A DNA stretch of 64,000 nt, from contig NZ_PKFN01000011.1 of NCBI RefSeq assembly GCF_002933395.1, forward strand, positions 62,001 through 126,000, in the 5' to 3' direction. The stretch's first letter is position 1; the number at the start of each line of letters is the position of its first letter. This DNA comes from Yoonia maritima (GTDB lineage: Bacteria; Pseudomonadota; Alphaproteobacteria; Rhodobacterales; Rhodobacteraceae). The position numbers and the translations under genes are program-made. The notes under the pieces are model-generated. The model was not told where the DNA came from and did not search any database. It worked only from the letters and a program-made list of their open reading frames with translations. Positions 26,537 through 37,554 of this stretch are shown here, one piece after another.

Positions 26537-26545
26537 ACCAGTTGG

Positions 26546-27061
26546 CTATCGATGAAAGGCGCGCTTGATGTCTTCGATGGCAGATATTTGGTTATTGGAC
26601 AGTTCGACGTCGACCAATTCGCCTAGGATATCGTGCAGTAAATCCCATGACGCATCGCCGTCGATTTTACGTAGGCGGCGGGCAAGACGGACAATGGCGG
26701 CTTCTGGATTGTTGCACTGATTTTGTAGCCAACGACCAAGGATTTCCATTTCTTCGGCTTCGCCGGCGGAACAGCGTAGCTTTGTACGTAGCAGAATCTT
26801 TAGCGTATCGCGCTGATCCTTGGTTGGTAGGTCGTCCAATTCGATAAATGCTTGCGCGATTGCGCAAATTGCAATGCGCGCATCGTCAATGCCTTCAACG
26901 GGATGTGCATTTGTTTGTTTGCGAAATGCGAGTTTACGCGGAGCGTTACGGACAGTCGTGGCGACATCAACGGCCGTATCGATCGCGTCGCCTGGGTTTT
27001 GGCGAACCCACCACCATAATGCTGCGCCCAGCGAGGTCAGGACAAGAATAATAATTGGCAT
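26546..27061 (-). CDS. TerB-like membrane-anchored protein
   Basis: 171 residues. An N-terminal membrane segment (3-19, MPIIILVLTSLGAALWWWV) is followed by a basic linker and, from about residue 60, an all-helical domain with acidic motifs (IELDDLPTKDQRD; LRKIDGDASWDLLHDILGELVDVE). This pattern resembles TerB/DjlA-type helical domains, but the match is by eye. Convergent with ispB with only nine bases between. Function unknown. Confidence 0.75.
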   Translation of the reverse strand: MPIIILVLTSLGAALWWWVRQNPGDAIDTAVDVATTVRNAPRKLAFRKQTNAHPVEGIDDARIAICAIAQAFIELDDLPTKDQRDTLKILLRTKLRCSAGEAEEMEILGRWLQNQCNNPEAAIVRLARRLRKIDGDASWDLLHDILGELVDVELSNNQISAIEDIKRAFHR

Positions 27062-27163
27062 AAATAAACCTATTAAATCGGATGATTACGTCTCATTTGG
27101 TTCAGTAAAGATTATGTGCCGCGCAAGGTAAACTGAAATTTTACCTGTTGGGAAAGTGTTGCA

Positions 27164-27183
27164 GGGCGGCAAATTTGCCGCCC
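27164..27183 (-). terminator. stem-loop after the dctP gene
   Basis: A perfect 20-base palindrome (arms GGGCGGCAAA/TTTGCCGCCC) starts eight bases beyond the dctP stop on the minus strand. There is no T-run, so it may be a weak terminator or a 3' mRNA protector. Confidence 0.6.
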
Positions 27184-27191
27184 CGATAGTA

Positions 27192-28226
27192 TCATTCGTT
27201 ATTTTGATGATCGGCAACTGCTTCACGGGCCGCAGTAACCAGCGCTTCGCCATCAAAGCCTTTATCGTTCATTTCAGATATCCAGCGCTCTGTGACGGCT
27301 TCGCCTCGGGCGACAATGCGTGCGGTTTCTTCTTCGGACAGCGTCGCGATCTCGTTGCCGTCGGCGATCATCGCGTCACGACCGACGGCATCGCCTATGT
27401 CATGTGCGTTGCCAGCCCACATGCTTGCCATCATCCCAGAGTTCGCGTCGATAATTGCACGTAGGTCTGCAGGCATGCCTTCGTAAACGTCTTTGTTCAT
27501 CGCCCAAAGTAGGTACAGGTTATAAAGCGCGCGATCGCCCGCAACATCTGTATGGCTGTCGGTCAGCTCGTTCAGCTTTAAAGATGGCGCGAGTTCCCAA
27601 GTGATCACACCGCCGTCGACAACGCCTTTGGATAGTGCCTCGGGGAATTGTGGCACAGGCATGCCGATTGGTGTCGCGCCGAGTTCATCAAGAAGCATTG
27701 TTGCAGGGCGCGATGGGCCACGAAGTTTTAGCCCGGTAAAATCTTCGACCGTTTCGATGGCGCCACCGCGTTTGTGTACAATGCCAGGGCCGTGCATATG
27801 CGCCGCGATAACGTGGACATCTTGGAAGTCATCCATCAGATAGTCTTGGGTGTAATCCCATGCAGCTGCGCTTGCTTCTTCGGCTGACTTTGTCGTCATG
27901 AAGGGAAGCTCAAGCGCTTCGGCCTCGGGGAAGCGGTTCGGCTGGTACGCTGGGACAACCCAACCGCCATCAATCGCGCCGTCGCGGATTAGGTCGTATT
28001 GGTTCGGTGCGGCCCCACCCAATTGCATAAATGGATAGATTTCGACTTTGATCCGACCGTTTGATTGTTCCTCGATGGCATCAGCCCACGGCTGCATGAA
28101 ATAGGTTGGATTGGCACTGGTCGGTGACACAAAGTGCTGAAAGCGCAATGTGACTTCTTGTGCGATGCTGGAAGTAGCGGACAGGGTAAAGGCGGCCGCA
28201 AACGCGGCATGCTTAATCAGGTGCAT
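27192..28226 (-). CDS. TRAP transporter substrate-binding protein DctP
   Basis: 344-residue periplasmic receptor of a tripartite ATP-independent carrier. Signal peptide (HLIKHAAFAAAFTLSATSSIAQ), then the DctP fold with LRFQHFVSP, the KLRGPSRPAT ligand-binding Arg region and ALSKGVVDGG. The Arg clamp suggests an acidic ligand such as a carboxylate. Two ATG codons are possible; 28226 has GAGAGG nine bases upstream, whereas for 28235 the site would be adjacent. No dctQ or dctM is next to it, so it is an orphan receptor or works with a distant permease. Followed by a stem-loop. Confidence 0.92.
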   Translation of the reverse strand: MHLIKHAAFAAAFTLSATSSIAQEVTLRFQHFVSPTSANPTYFMQPWADAIEEQSNGRIKVEIYPFMQLGGAAPNQYDLIRDGAIDGGWVVPAYQPNRFPEAEALELPFMTTKSAEEASAAAWDYTQDYLMDDFQDVHVIAAHMHGPGIVHKRGGAIETVEDFTGLKLRGPSRPATMLLDELGATPIGMPVPQFPEALSKGVVDGGVITWELAPSLKLNELTDSHTDVAGDRALYNLYLLWAMNKDVYEGMPADLRAIIDANSGMMASMWAGNAHDIGDAVGRDAMIADGNEIATLSEEETARIVARGEAVTERWISEMNDKGFDGEALVTAAREAVADHQNNE

Positions 28227-28274
28227 GTGATGCATCCTCTCGTCTAAATTTGGGGAAGGGTGCCACCGCTAGCG

Positions 28275-28295
28275 ACACCACTCATATAGTGGTGT
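28275..28295. promoter_or_regulatory. inverted repeat upstream of dctP
   Basis: Eight-base arms ACACCACT and AGTGGTGT flank a five-base spacer (catat), between the end of map and the start of dctP, 49 bases before the dctP start. The size and AT-rich centre fit an operator. It could also act as a terminator for map, but no T-run follows on the minus strand. Confidence 0.5.
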
Positions 28296-28332
28296 TGCCC
28301 GTTAGTTGCAAGTCATTCGCAAAAGAGACGAT

Positions 28333-29205
28333 TTAAACGTTGAATGTTGGGTGAAAACGACCAGAGAGCGAACCTGTGAAAATTTCGCATCCATCTGCCG
28401 TTACACCAACGGAATGTTCAAACTGTGCTGACAAAGATTTATCGGCTGTTACGGCTGTCCAGTCATCGCGCAGTACTTCGACATAGGGCCGACCAAGGTT
28501 GATCATTGGTTCGATTGTAAAGAACATGCCTTCCTCAAGCTTCGGACCTGTACCGGGGCGTCCAAAGTGCACGACGTTTGGCGGGGCATGAAACACGCGC
28601 CCCAAACCGTGACCGCAGAAATCACGGACAACCGACATGCCTTGGCCTTCGGCGTAGGTCTGAATTGCGTGGCCGATATCACCAAAAGTGTTGCCCGGCT
28701 TAACGGCTTCGATCCCGAGCATTAGCGCGTCATGTGTCACATCAATCAGCTTTTTTGCAATCGGTTTTGGTTTGCCTGCGACATACATCCGGCTGCTATC
28801 ACCGAACCAACCATCAACAATAACGGTGACATCGATGTTAAGGATGTCACCCGCTTTTAGCTTGTCATCGCCGCGGCGTTTTTCGAGATCTTTGGACACC
28901 GTTTCACTGGCGCCCTTGGGTATGGCTGCGCCGGGAATACCATGGCAAACGACGTGGTTCACCGAAATGCAGCTTGCGTGCTGATAGCCTTTGTAGCCGA
29001 TGGTCGCAGATATGGCCCCAGCATCATCGACCATTTGGGTGATCAAGCGGTCCAATTCACCGGTCGTTTGGCCGACACGAACATGCTGGGCAATATCGTC
29101 TAGAATTTGCGCAGCAAGCGCACCTGCAGTGGCCATGCCCGCAAAGTCGGTCGCGTCATAAATACGGATGCCATCTTTGGTGATGCGGCCTTTGTTCGTG
29201 TCCAC
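28333..29205 (-). CDS. map: methionine aminopeptidase, type I
   Basis: 290-residue metalloprotease that removes the initiator Met. Metal ligands are visible in ILNIDVTVIVDGWFGDSSRM (two Asp), CGHGLGRVFH (His), FTIEPM (Glu) and QFEHSV (Glu), the standard set. It has an insert of about 20 residues (ETVSKDLEKRRGDDKLK) compared with E. coli and a longer C-terminus. The start is GTG at 29205 with AAAGGA eight bases upstream. sfsA lies upstream on the same strand, 54 bases away. Confidence 0.95.
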   Translation of the reverse strand: MDTNKGRITKDGIRIYDATDFAGMATAGALAAQILDDIAQHVRVGQTTGELDRLITQMVDDAGAISATIGYKGYQHASCISVNHVVCHGIPGAAIPKGASETVSKDLEKRRGDDKLKAGDILNIDVTVIVDGWFGDSSRMYVAGKPKPIAKKLIDVTHDALMLGIEAVKPGNTFGDIGHAIQTYAEGQGMSVVRDFCGHGLGRVFHAPPNVVHFGRPGTGPKLEEGMFFTIEPMINLGRPYVEVLRDDWTAVTADKSLSAQFEHSVGVTADGCEIFTGSLSGRFHPTFNV

Positions 29206-29259
29206 AGTCGTAATCCTTTATCGTGTTATCTGCGACATAGGCGATTTGTTGGTCAGTTT

Positions 29260-29961
29260 CTAGGGGACCATCGGGATCACAGAGCCAAGTTTAATCTCTT
29301 GCGGGTTAATCGTGCAGGTTTGCACCAAGCTGGTCACACCTACCGCTTTTGCGTCGGCAAAGGCTTGGGCGTAAGTCGGGTCAATATCAGCGGCCAAAGA
29401 CATTGTGTTGCAGTCCGTCCGCTGGACCAAATAGAACATCACAGCCCGGTGCCCTTCGCGGACCATATTCGATAGTTCGTGCAAATGCTTTGCGCCACGC
29501 GCAGTGACACTATCGGGGAATTCAGCCAATCCGGGTGTTCGGTTTAATGTGACGCTTTTGACTTCGACATATGTGTCGGGGCCGTCACCTGTTAATAGAA
29601 AATCGATCCGGCTGTTTTCACCGCATTTCACTTCGGACCGGACCTGAGTGTAACCCGGTAGGCCTGGTACCTGATGCCCCAGCAACGCTGCTTTTAACGC
29701 CTTATTGGGTATTGATGTGTCCACGCCAGTGAAATGCCCGTTTTCGTGGTCTACTAAGCGCCAGCCATATTTTAGCTTTTTCTTGGGGTCATCGTTGGGT
29801 TCAAGCCAGATCTTAGTACCTTCTTTGGCAAGGCCCATCATCGATCCGGGATTGGCGCAATGTGCAACGGCTTCGCTGCCATCTGGTAGAGTGACGTCGG
29901 CCAAGAACCGTTTGTAGCGGCGGATTAAACGCGCGGGGATAAGAGGCGTGGCAAATTTCAT
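29260..29961 (-). CDS. sfsA: SfsA family DNA/RNA nuclease
   Basis: 233 residues. Typical SfsA features: LIPARLIRRYKRFLADV at the N-terminus, VAHCANPGSMMGL, and the nuclease-like core SRIDFLLT plus YVEVKSVTL and FPDSVTARGAKHLHEL. Reported to bind DNA and to have nuclease activity; physiological role unclear (originally sugar fermentation stimulation). The ATG at 29961 is preferred over one 54 bases earlier, which would run into the divergent gene's start region. map follows on the same strand. Confidence 0.94.
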   Translation of the reverse strand: MKFATPLIPARLIRRYKRFLADVTLPDGSEAVAHCANPGSMMGLAKEGTKIWLEPNDDPKKKLKYGWRLVDHENGHFTGVDTSIPNKALKAALLGHQVPGLPGYTQVRSEVKCGENSRIDFLLTGDGPDTYVEVKSVTLNRTPGLAEFPDSVTARGAKHLHELSNMVREGHRAVMFYLVQRTDCNTMSLAADIDPTYAQAFADAKAVGVTSLVQTCTINPQEIKLGSVIPMVP

Positions 29962-30002
29962 AGCGCGCCCTATAACCTGATTATCACTATAGGAGAACCG
30001 CA

Positions 30003-30725
30003 ATGCCCAACCCAACTGCTGCGATGCTTGTTATCGGCGACGAAATTCTTTCTGGCCGCACACGCGATGCAAATATGCATTACCTTGCAGGGCAGTTAAC
30101 GGAAGCTGGTATTAATCTAAGCGAAGTCCGTGTCGTGAGCGATGATCGCGCTGCAATCATTGCGGCCGCTCGGGTGCTTTCGGTTGCGAACGACTATGTT
30201 TTCACCAGCGGGGGCATTGGGCCAACGCACGATGATATCACAGCAGATTGCATCGCGGCCGCGTTTGACGTGCATGTCGGTGTCCGCGATGACGCGCGTG
30301 CGTTGTTGCAGGCCCATTACGACGCATCTGGTAAGGAACTAAACGAAGCACGGCTGCGAATGGCGCGCATACCTGATGGCGCAACACTTATTGATAACCC
30401 GGTCAGTATCGCGCCGGGGTTCACGCTTGGCAACGTGCACGTGATGGCGGGGGTACCTTCGGTGTTTCAGGCGATGGTCGCTTCTGTTTTGCCGACACTT
30501 GTCGGGGGGGCTCCGGTGGAATCGCGGACCCTGCCACTGATGCGGGGTGAGGGTGACGTTGCTGCGCCTTTGGCCGCATTTGCGCAGGAATACAGCGATC
30601 TTTCGGTTGGGTCGTACCCGTTTCAGAAAAACGGCGTTTACGGCACGAACTTGGTCTTACGCGGGCAAGATGCCGTTCGGCTGGATGAAGCATTGGGGGC
30701 ACTCAAAAAGGTATTTTCTGTATGA
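30003..30725 (+). CDS. CinA-like molybdopterin-binding domain protein
   Basis: 240 residues with the MoaB/MogA-type fold: MLVIGDEILSGRTRDAN at the start, VFTSGGIGPTHDDIT (pterin-binding loop), and MAGVPSVF. This is the N-terminal (COG1058) half of CinA without the C-terminal nicotinamide-nucleotide amidohydrolase domain. Such stand-alone proteins have been linked to ADP-ribose or NMN cleanup; exact role uncertain. AGGAG lies 8 bases before ATG. Overlaps the following acetyltransferase gene (ATGA), 41 bases divergent from sfsA. Confidence 0.9.
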   Translation: MPNPTAAMLVIGDEILSGRTRDANMHYLAGQLTEAGINLSEVRVVSDDRAAIIAAARVLSVANDYVFTSGGIGPTHDDITADCIAAAFDVHVGVRDDARALLQAHYDASGKELNEARLRMARIPDGATLIDNPVSIAPGFTLGNVHVMAGVPSVFQAMVASVLPTLVGGAPVESRTLPLMRGEGDVAAPLAAFAQEYSDLSVGSYPFQKNGVYGTNLVLRGQDAVRLDEALGALKKVFSV

Positions 30726-31444
30726 GCTTTCCAACGGCCAAAAAATTATATGCCGTTATTGATGGGACATGGCCCGCGGCGGTGAAACTGGCACTGGGCC
30801 CTTGGACAGTGCGGTTAGATGACAGCAACAGTAGCCGTGCAAACGCGGCAACAGCTGAGCTGCCATACAAAGCTGATGATATCGGAATTGCCGAAGATGC
30901 GATGATAGACGGCGGGCAGCGCCCGCTTTTTATGATCCGTGAGGGCGAAAGTGACTTGGACGACCTGCTTGCGGCGCGCGGCTATCTTATCAAAGACCCG
31001 GTGAATATGTACGCCACAGAGGTGGGTCGTATTGCAGGTGCCATCGATGTAGAGCGTACATTGGATGTCTGGCCACCGCTTGCAGTGCAGTCCGAGATTT
31101 GGGCCGCCGGTGGAATTGGCCCCGGGCGGATTGCAATTATGGACCGTGCACGACACCCAAAATCCACGATATTGGGGCGTATCGCAGATACACCCGCAGG
31201 AACCGGTTACGTCGCAATTGCTGCCGATTGCGCAATGATACATGCGCTAGAGGTCGCAGATACGCATCGTCGTATGGGGCTTGCACGTGATCTTACACGT
31301 GCCGCGGCGAATTGGGCTTCTGCGCAAGGGGCGAGCTATCTGACTTTGGTTACAACGCGGGAAAATGACGCCGCGAATGCGCTCTATGCTTCCCTTGGTA
31401 TGACCCTTGTGGGACAGTATCACTATCGGACTTTACCGGAGTAA
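30722..31444 (+). CDS. GNAT family N-acetyltransferase
   Basis: 240 residues. The C-terminal half (about 140-240) is a GNAT domain with the acetyl-CoA loop in DTHRRMGLARDLTRAAA (Q/RxxGxG/A form) and NDAANALYASLGM. The N-terminal 130 residues are a less conserved, second GNAT-like half. Substrate unknown. Co-translated with the CinA-like gene through a 4-base overlap; the OmpA gene follows after four bases. Confidence 0.85.
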   Translation: MSFPTAKKLYAVIDGTWPAAVKLALGPWTVRLDDSNSSRANAATAELPYKADDIGIAEDAMIDGGQRPLFMIREGESDLDDLLAARGYLIKDPVNMYATEVGRIAGAIDVERTLDVWPPLAVQSEIWAAGGIGPGRIAIMDRARHPKSTILGRIADTPAGTGYVAIAADCAMIHALEVADTHRRMGLARDLTRAAANWASAQGASYLTLVTTRENDAANALYASLGMTLVGQYHYRTLPE

Positions 31445-31448
31445 CCAG

Positions 31449-32429
31449 TTGAACGGTTTCATATCTGCCTCGACGAATATGCGATCTTTCCGTTCCGGTT
31501 TGTTGGCGGGGTTGGCTGTTTCGGTGGCGACTGCGGTTGGGGCCGAAACGCTGAATTTCCCAAGTAACGCGACGCTTCAGTTTGAAGAAGTGAATGCTTT
31601 GGATAGCTATGCCGTACCGATCGGTATTTGGTCTGACGGTGTAATGCCGATTGAAAATGCCGAAGGAAAATTGACCAAGCAAGCTTGGAGGATCGACGCG
31701 CAAGCGCTGACCACGCTTCAGCTATTGCGACCTTTGCGTGAACAATTGCGCAACGATCGATACCGGATCATTTTTGAATGCCAAACCGAAGCTTGCGGAG
31801 GCTTTGATTTCCGTTTTGAAACAGTGGCGCTGCCACCGCCTGAGATGCAAATCAACATCGGCGACTTCCGGTTCCTTTCGGCAAGACGGTTTGGGGATGA
31901 TGGCCCAGAATACATCACACTATTTTTAAGCAGAACCGCGCAGGCGGGATACGTACAGGTCATTCATGTCGGGTCTGCATCGGAAGATACTCTTCCAGTG
32001 TCCGCTGCTTCGGGTCCGGCATTGCGCGCAGCTGAAGAGCAAGGTGATATATCTTTGCGCGCTCAGCTTGACGATGTGGGGCGGTCTGTTCTTGCGGATC
32101 TATCATTTGAAACAGGTTCATCACGACTTTCTGACAGCAGGTTTTTGTCGCTCGAAGTCTTGGCTGATTACTTAAATGAATTTCCGGATCGTAACGTGGC
32201 GCTCGTGGGTCACACAGATGCATCAGGAAGCCTAGATGCGAATATCGCGCTGTCCAAGCGGCGCGCTGGTGCGGTTCTTGAACGGCTGGTCACAGAGTAC
32301 GGGGTTCGCCGTGCGCAATTAGCAGCCGAGGGGATGGGGTATCTGTCACCGCTTGCGACCAACCAGACCGAAGACGGTCGCGAAGAAAACCGCCGGGTCG
32401 AAGTGATTATCACTTCGATGGTGGAGTGA
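31449..32429 (+). CDS. OmpA family outer-membrane/peptidoglycan-binding protein
   Basis: About 326 residues. Signal peptide (MRSFRSGLLAGLAVSVATAVGA), a beta-rich middle region, and a C-terminal OmpA domain (about 215-326) with VALVGHTDASGS and the NRRVEV ending that bind peptidoglycan. The start is not certain: TTG at 31449 has GGAG seven bases upstream and overlaps nothing, while ATG at 31479 gives a cleaner signal peptide but has no ribosome binding site. Follows the GNAT gene closely and is convergent with the GGDEF gene (4 bases apart). Confidence 0.87.
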   Translation: MNGFISASTNMRSFRSGLLAGLAVSVATAVGAETLNFPSNATLQFEEVNALDSYAVPIGIWSDGVMPIENAEGKLTKQAWRIDAQALTTLQLLRPLREQLRNDRYRIIFECQTEACGGFDFRFETVALPPPEMQINIGDFRFLSARRFGDDGPEYITLFLSRTAQAGYVQVIHVGSASEDTLPVSAASGPALRAAEEQGDISLRAQLDDVGRSVLADLSFETGSSRLSDSRFLSLEVLADYLNEFPDRNVALVGHTDASGSLDANIALSKRRAGAVLERLVTEYGVRRAQLAAEGMGYLSPLATNQTEDGREENRRVEVIITSMVE

Positions 32430-32433
32430 CCTT

Positions 32434-33174
32434 TTAGTGAACAACCAGTTGATCGTTCCAGATAACAATGCGCGCCCGTCCGTCTGCTTTGGCGCGGTAT
32501 AGCGCTTGATCCGCCTGCGCAAGCAGCGCACTTAATGATAAGTGGGGGCGGTTTTCCACGGCGCCCACCGAAAGGGTAACACTCAGGTTTGCCTCTGTGC
32601 TGTGGTCCGTCGGGTGGAATGGAATGGGTCTGGTTAGCCGTTCCCCAATAATCCGTGCCTGCTGGATGGACGCATTGCACAGGAAAATCGCAAATTCTTC
32701 GCCGCCAATCCGCCCAACAACATCATCCCGACGGACGTTTCGTTGAAGCGTTTCTGAGATGCTTTGGAGACAAATGTCACCAGCTTGATGCCCGTAGGCA
32801 TCGTTAATTCGTTTGAAATGATCTGCATCAAGAAGAAGTAGCGCGCCGGTGTCACCATTTTCACGCCGCCGATCAGCGCATTCCAAAAAGGTGCGTCGAT
32901 TGTTTAGCCCGGTTAAGCCGTCTTTACGCGATAGTAATGATAGTTTGCGTTGCAGCCGTACCTGAAACATCATGATTGATAGCGCGAATAGTGCAAATGG
33001 TCCGCCAACATAAATCGCGTGTTTGAGATAGTAGAACCTGTCATCGATTACGACAACACCGTGGAAATGCGCAAAAGTGTAATTGGCAAGCGTGATAAGG
33101 CCCAGTGCAACAGCAAATCGCCCGAAGAGCGAAATGGCGCTGCGCGGTTCCAAAATGCGCATCAGTTTTTCCAT
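32434..33174 (-). CDS. membrane diguanylate cyclase (GGDEF)
   Basis: 246 residues. Two membrane segments (about 15-35 and 50-72) and a cytoplasmic GGDEF domain (about 85-240) with KDGLTGLNNRR, DADHFKRIND and the active site GGEEF, so it should make c-di-GMP from two GTP. The inhibitory RxxD site before GGEEF reads RRDD, consistent with product inhibition. No known sensor domain; the short loop between the membrane segments may respond to envelope cues. ATG at 33174 with GGGGGCAG upstream. Confidence 0.93.
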   Translation of the reverse strand: MEKLMRILEPRSAISLFGRFAVALGLITLANYTFAHFHGVVVIDDRFYYLKHAIYVGGPFALFALSIMMFQVRLQRKLSLLSRKDGLTGLNNRRTFLECADRRRENGDTGALLLLDADHFKRINDAYGHQAGDICLQSISETLQRNVRRDDVVGRIGGEEFAIFLCNASIQQARIIGERLTRPIPFHPTDHSTEANLSVTLSVGAVENRPHLSLSALLAQADQALYRAKADGRARIVIWNDQLVVH

Positions 33175-33257
33175 GTTCTGCCCCCAAGTTATAGGAGGCA
33201 GACAATAACGGAAAAATCATTAAGGCTGTGTTAATGATGTGCGAAAATCACAACAAT

Positions 33258-34163
33258 CTACCAGTCGTTAGGGCCTTTGTCGGCAAACGCATGTGCTAAA
33301 AAGTCAATGAAAGCGCGCACTTTGGGTTGGGTAAAGCGACCCGGTGGATAGACCGCGTAGATGCCTTGCGTTTCCACAGGCAGATCTGGAATTGCCTCTT
33401 CGACCAAACCTTTGCGCATCGCATCGGCATAAAGAAATGACGGAAGATACGCGATGCCAAGCCCGCCGACGCAAGCGTTCAACAATGACTGGCCATCGTT
33501 GACTGTCAGCCAACCAGCTGTGCGGACTTGCCGTTTTTCGCCGGACGGCGCGGTTAGTTTCCAAACCGCTGAATTCGCTTGGTTTGAATAGTGCAACAGC
33601 TTGTGATCGTTCAGATCGTCGATCTTCTCAGGGCGACCATATTGTTCGAAATATGCAGGACTTGCGATCATGCGACGTGTCGTCTCAGTTAGCTTGCGTG
33701 CACGCAGGGTGCTGTCTTCAAGCTCGCCAATCCGCACGGCCATATCAAAGCCTTCGGAAATCAGTTCGACGTAACGGTTGTTCAGCACCATGTTAACCGT
33801 GATATCTGGGAATTCGCTTAGGAACGTGCCCAAGACCGGAGACAGGTGATTGACCCCGAAATCGGTGGCGACACTGATCCGTAACAACCCAGATGGCGCT
33901 GATTGCATAGAGGTGACAAGCGCGTCCGCCTCGCCCGCATCGTTTAGGACGCGTCGTGCGCGATCATAGTAGGCAAGCCCGATTTCGGTTGGGCTAACGC
34001 GGCGCGTTGTCCGATTAAGCAGGCGCGCACCAAGACGCGCTTCGAGCGACGAAACATGTTTAGAAACAGCGGACTTTGAAATCCCCATTTTCTTGGCTGC
34101 GTCTGTGAAACCACCTTGGTCAACGACCGTGGCAAAGGCCTCCATTTCTGTCAGACGATCCAT
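33258..34163 (-). CDS. LysR family transcriptional regulator
   Basis: 301 residues. N-terminal winged helix (EMEAFATVVDQGGFTDAAKKMGISKSAVSKHVSSLEARLGARLLNR written in parts) and a periplasmic-binding-like effector domain. The recognition-helix region SKSAVSKHV and the sequence LLNRTTRRVSPTE place it in the CrgA/DsdC-like large LysR branch. ATG at 34163 has AGGA seven bases upstream and gives the usual DNA-binding N-terminus; two earlier Met codons would add up to 22 residues. No divergent target gene beside it except fadH, which runs away in the same direction. Confidence 0.9.
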   Translation of the reverse strand: MDRLTEMEAFATVVDQGGFTDAAKKMGISKSAVSKHVSSLEARLGARLLNRTTRRVSPTEIGLAYYDRARRVLNDAGEADALVTSMQSAPSGLLRISVATDFGVNHLSPVLGTFLSEFPDITVNMVLNNRYVELISEGFDMAVRIGELEDSTLRARKLTETTRRMIASPAYFEQYGRPEKIDDLNDHKLLHYSNQANSAVWKLTAPSGEKRQVRTAGWLTVNDGQSLLNACVGGLGIAYLPSFLYADAMRKGLVEEAIPDLPVETQGIYAVYPPGRFTQPKVRAFIDFLAHAFADKGPNDW

Positions 34164-34304
34164 ATGTGTTCCTAAACTTCTAATTTCCATGCTTTTATAG
34201 CGAGGGAAATCAGGCAGGAATGGGACCAATGCCTGACAAATCCGGGGTATCCGAGCTGTTAAGTCAGGTTAATTAGTTGTTAAAAGCGGATTTTCGCGCT
34301 TTGG

Positions 34305-36480
<2,176 letters not shown>

Positions 36481-37425
36481 ATGGCACCGATGGATATTAC
36501 CCTGCTCAAAACCTTTTTAGAGGTTGCTGCGACTGGATCGTTCGTGTCTGCGTCGGATCGTCTATATGTGACGCAATCTGCGGTTTCGTTGCGTATCCAG
36601 CGGCTCGAGGATTCACTTGGCAAGCCGATGTTCACTCGTTCAAAGGCAGGGGCAGAGCTGACTAACGCCGGACGCGAATTTGAACGCTATGCGTTGTCGA
36701 TTATCCGCGTTTGGGAAGAAGCCCGTCAGCAGGTCGCCATCCCCGAAGGGTTTACCCGCAGTCTGACAATCGGCGCACAGTATTCGCTTTGGCCGCGTAT
36801 GGGCTTTCGTTGGATCGACGGGCTAAGAGAAACAATGCCAGATCTGAATATTCGCGCTGAACTGGGGATGCCGGACCGGCTTACTCGGTTTTTGATCGAA
36901 GGGATCATGCACGTTGGACTGCTTTATATGCCACAGCTGCGGCCGGGGTTGGTCGCCGAACAGGTATTAGAAGAAGAATTGGTGATGGTGGCGTCATGGA
37001 AAAACCCGACCATGGATTTGGGCGGGCGCTATGTCTTTGTCGATTGGGGGCCTGAATTTGTGGGTGCGCATGCGCAGGCCTTGCCAGAGCTGACGAACCC
37101 CGGACTTACCTTTTCGTTGGGCGCGATGGCGGCTGAATTCATTGTGAACCGACGGGGTGCGGCATATCTGCCGGCGCGCTATGTCAAAAAGTACATTGAT
37201 GCCGGGCAGTTGTTCTTGGTCCCGGATGCACCGCGCTTTCCCTATCCTGTTTGGGCTGTTTGGCGGGACGATATGGACCCTGAAATACGTAAAATAGCAG
37301 CGGCGACTTTACACAGCGTTACAGATGTCGCCGAAGCCGATGGCGAGGCGGTGATCGCCCAGCTGCGTGACATTAGTGAGGATCACGAGGTTGAGGTTCT
37401 GGGAGAGCTACACGATCATGAATAA
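36481..37425 (+). CDS. LysR family transcriptional regulator (probable fadH regulator)
   Basis: 314 residues. Classical LysR winged helix (LLKTFLEVAATGSFVSASDRL, QSAVSLRIQRLEDSLG) and effector-binding domain (SLTIGAQYSLWPRMGFRW). It is transcribed away from fadH with 151 bases between, a typical LysR-target arrangement, so it may respond to fatty-acid-derived CoA esters (inference). The start may be ATG 36481 or ATG 36490; both lack a good ribosome binding site. The C-terminal tail is acidic and longer than usual. Confidence 0.9.
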   Translation: MAPMDITLLKTFLEVAATGSFVSASDRLYVTQSAVSLRIQRLEDSLGKPMFTRSKAGAELTNAGREFERYALSIIRVWEEARQQVAIPEGFTRSLTIGAQYSLWPRMGFRWIDGLRETMPDLNIRAELGMPDRLTRFLIEGIMHVGLLYMPQLRPGLVAEQVLEEELVMVASWKNPTMDLGGRYVFVDWGPEFVGAHAQALPELTNPGLTFSLGAMAAEFIVNRRGAAYLPARYVKKYIDAGQLFLVPDAPRFPYPVWAVWRDDMDPEIRKIAAATLHSVTDVAEADGEAVIAQLRDISEDHEVEVLGELHDHE

Positions 37426-37554
37426 GTAAAAATCAGTTTAAGCATGATTATTTTGAATTTTCCTTATTCATAACCTATCGCTAAATATCCGCTCAGCAGA
37501 GATGCTCCCGTTCTTGGAACAGGACGGGTCACCTTCTTGGGAGAGGATAGACCC

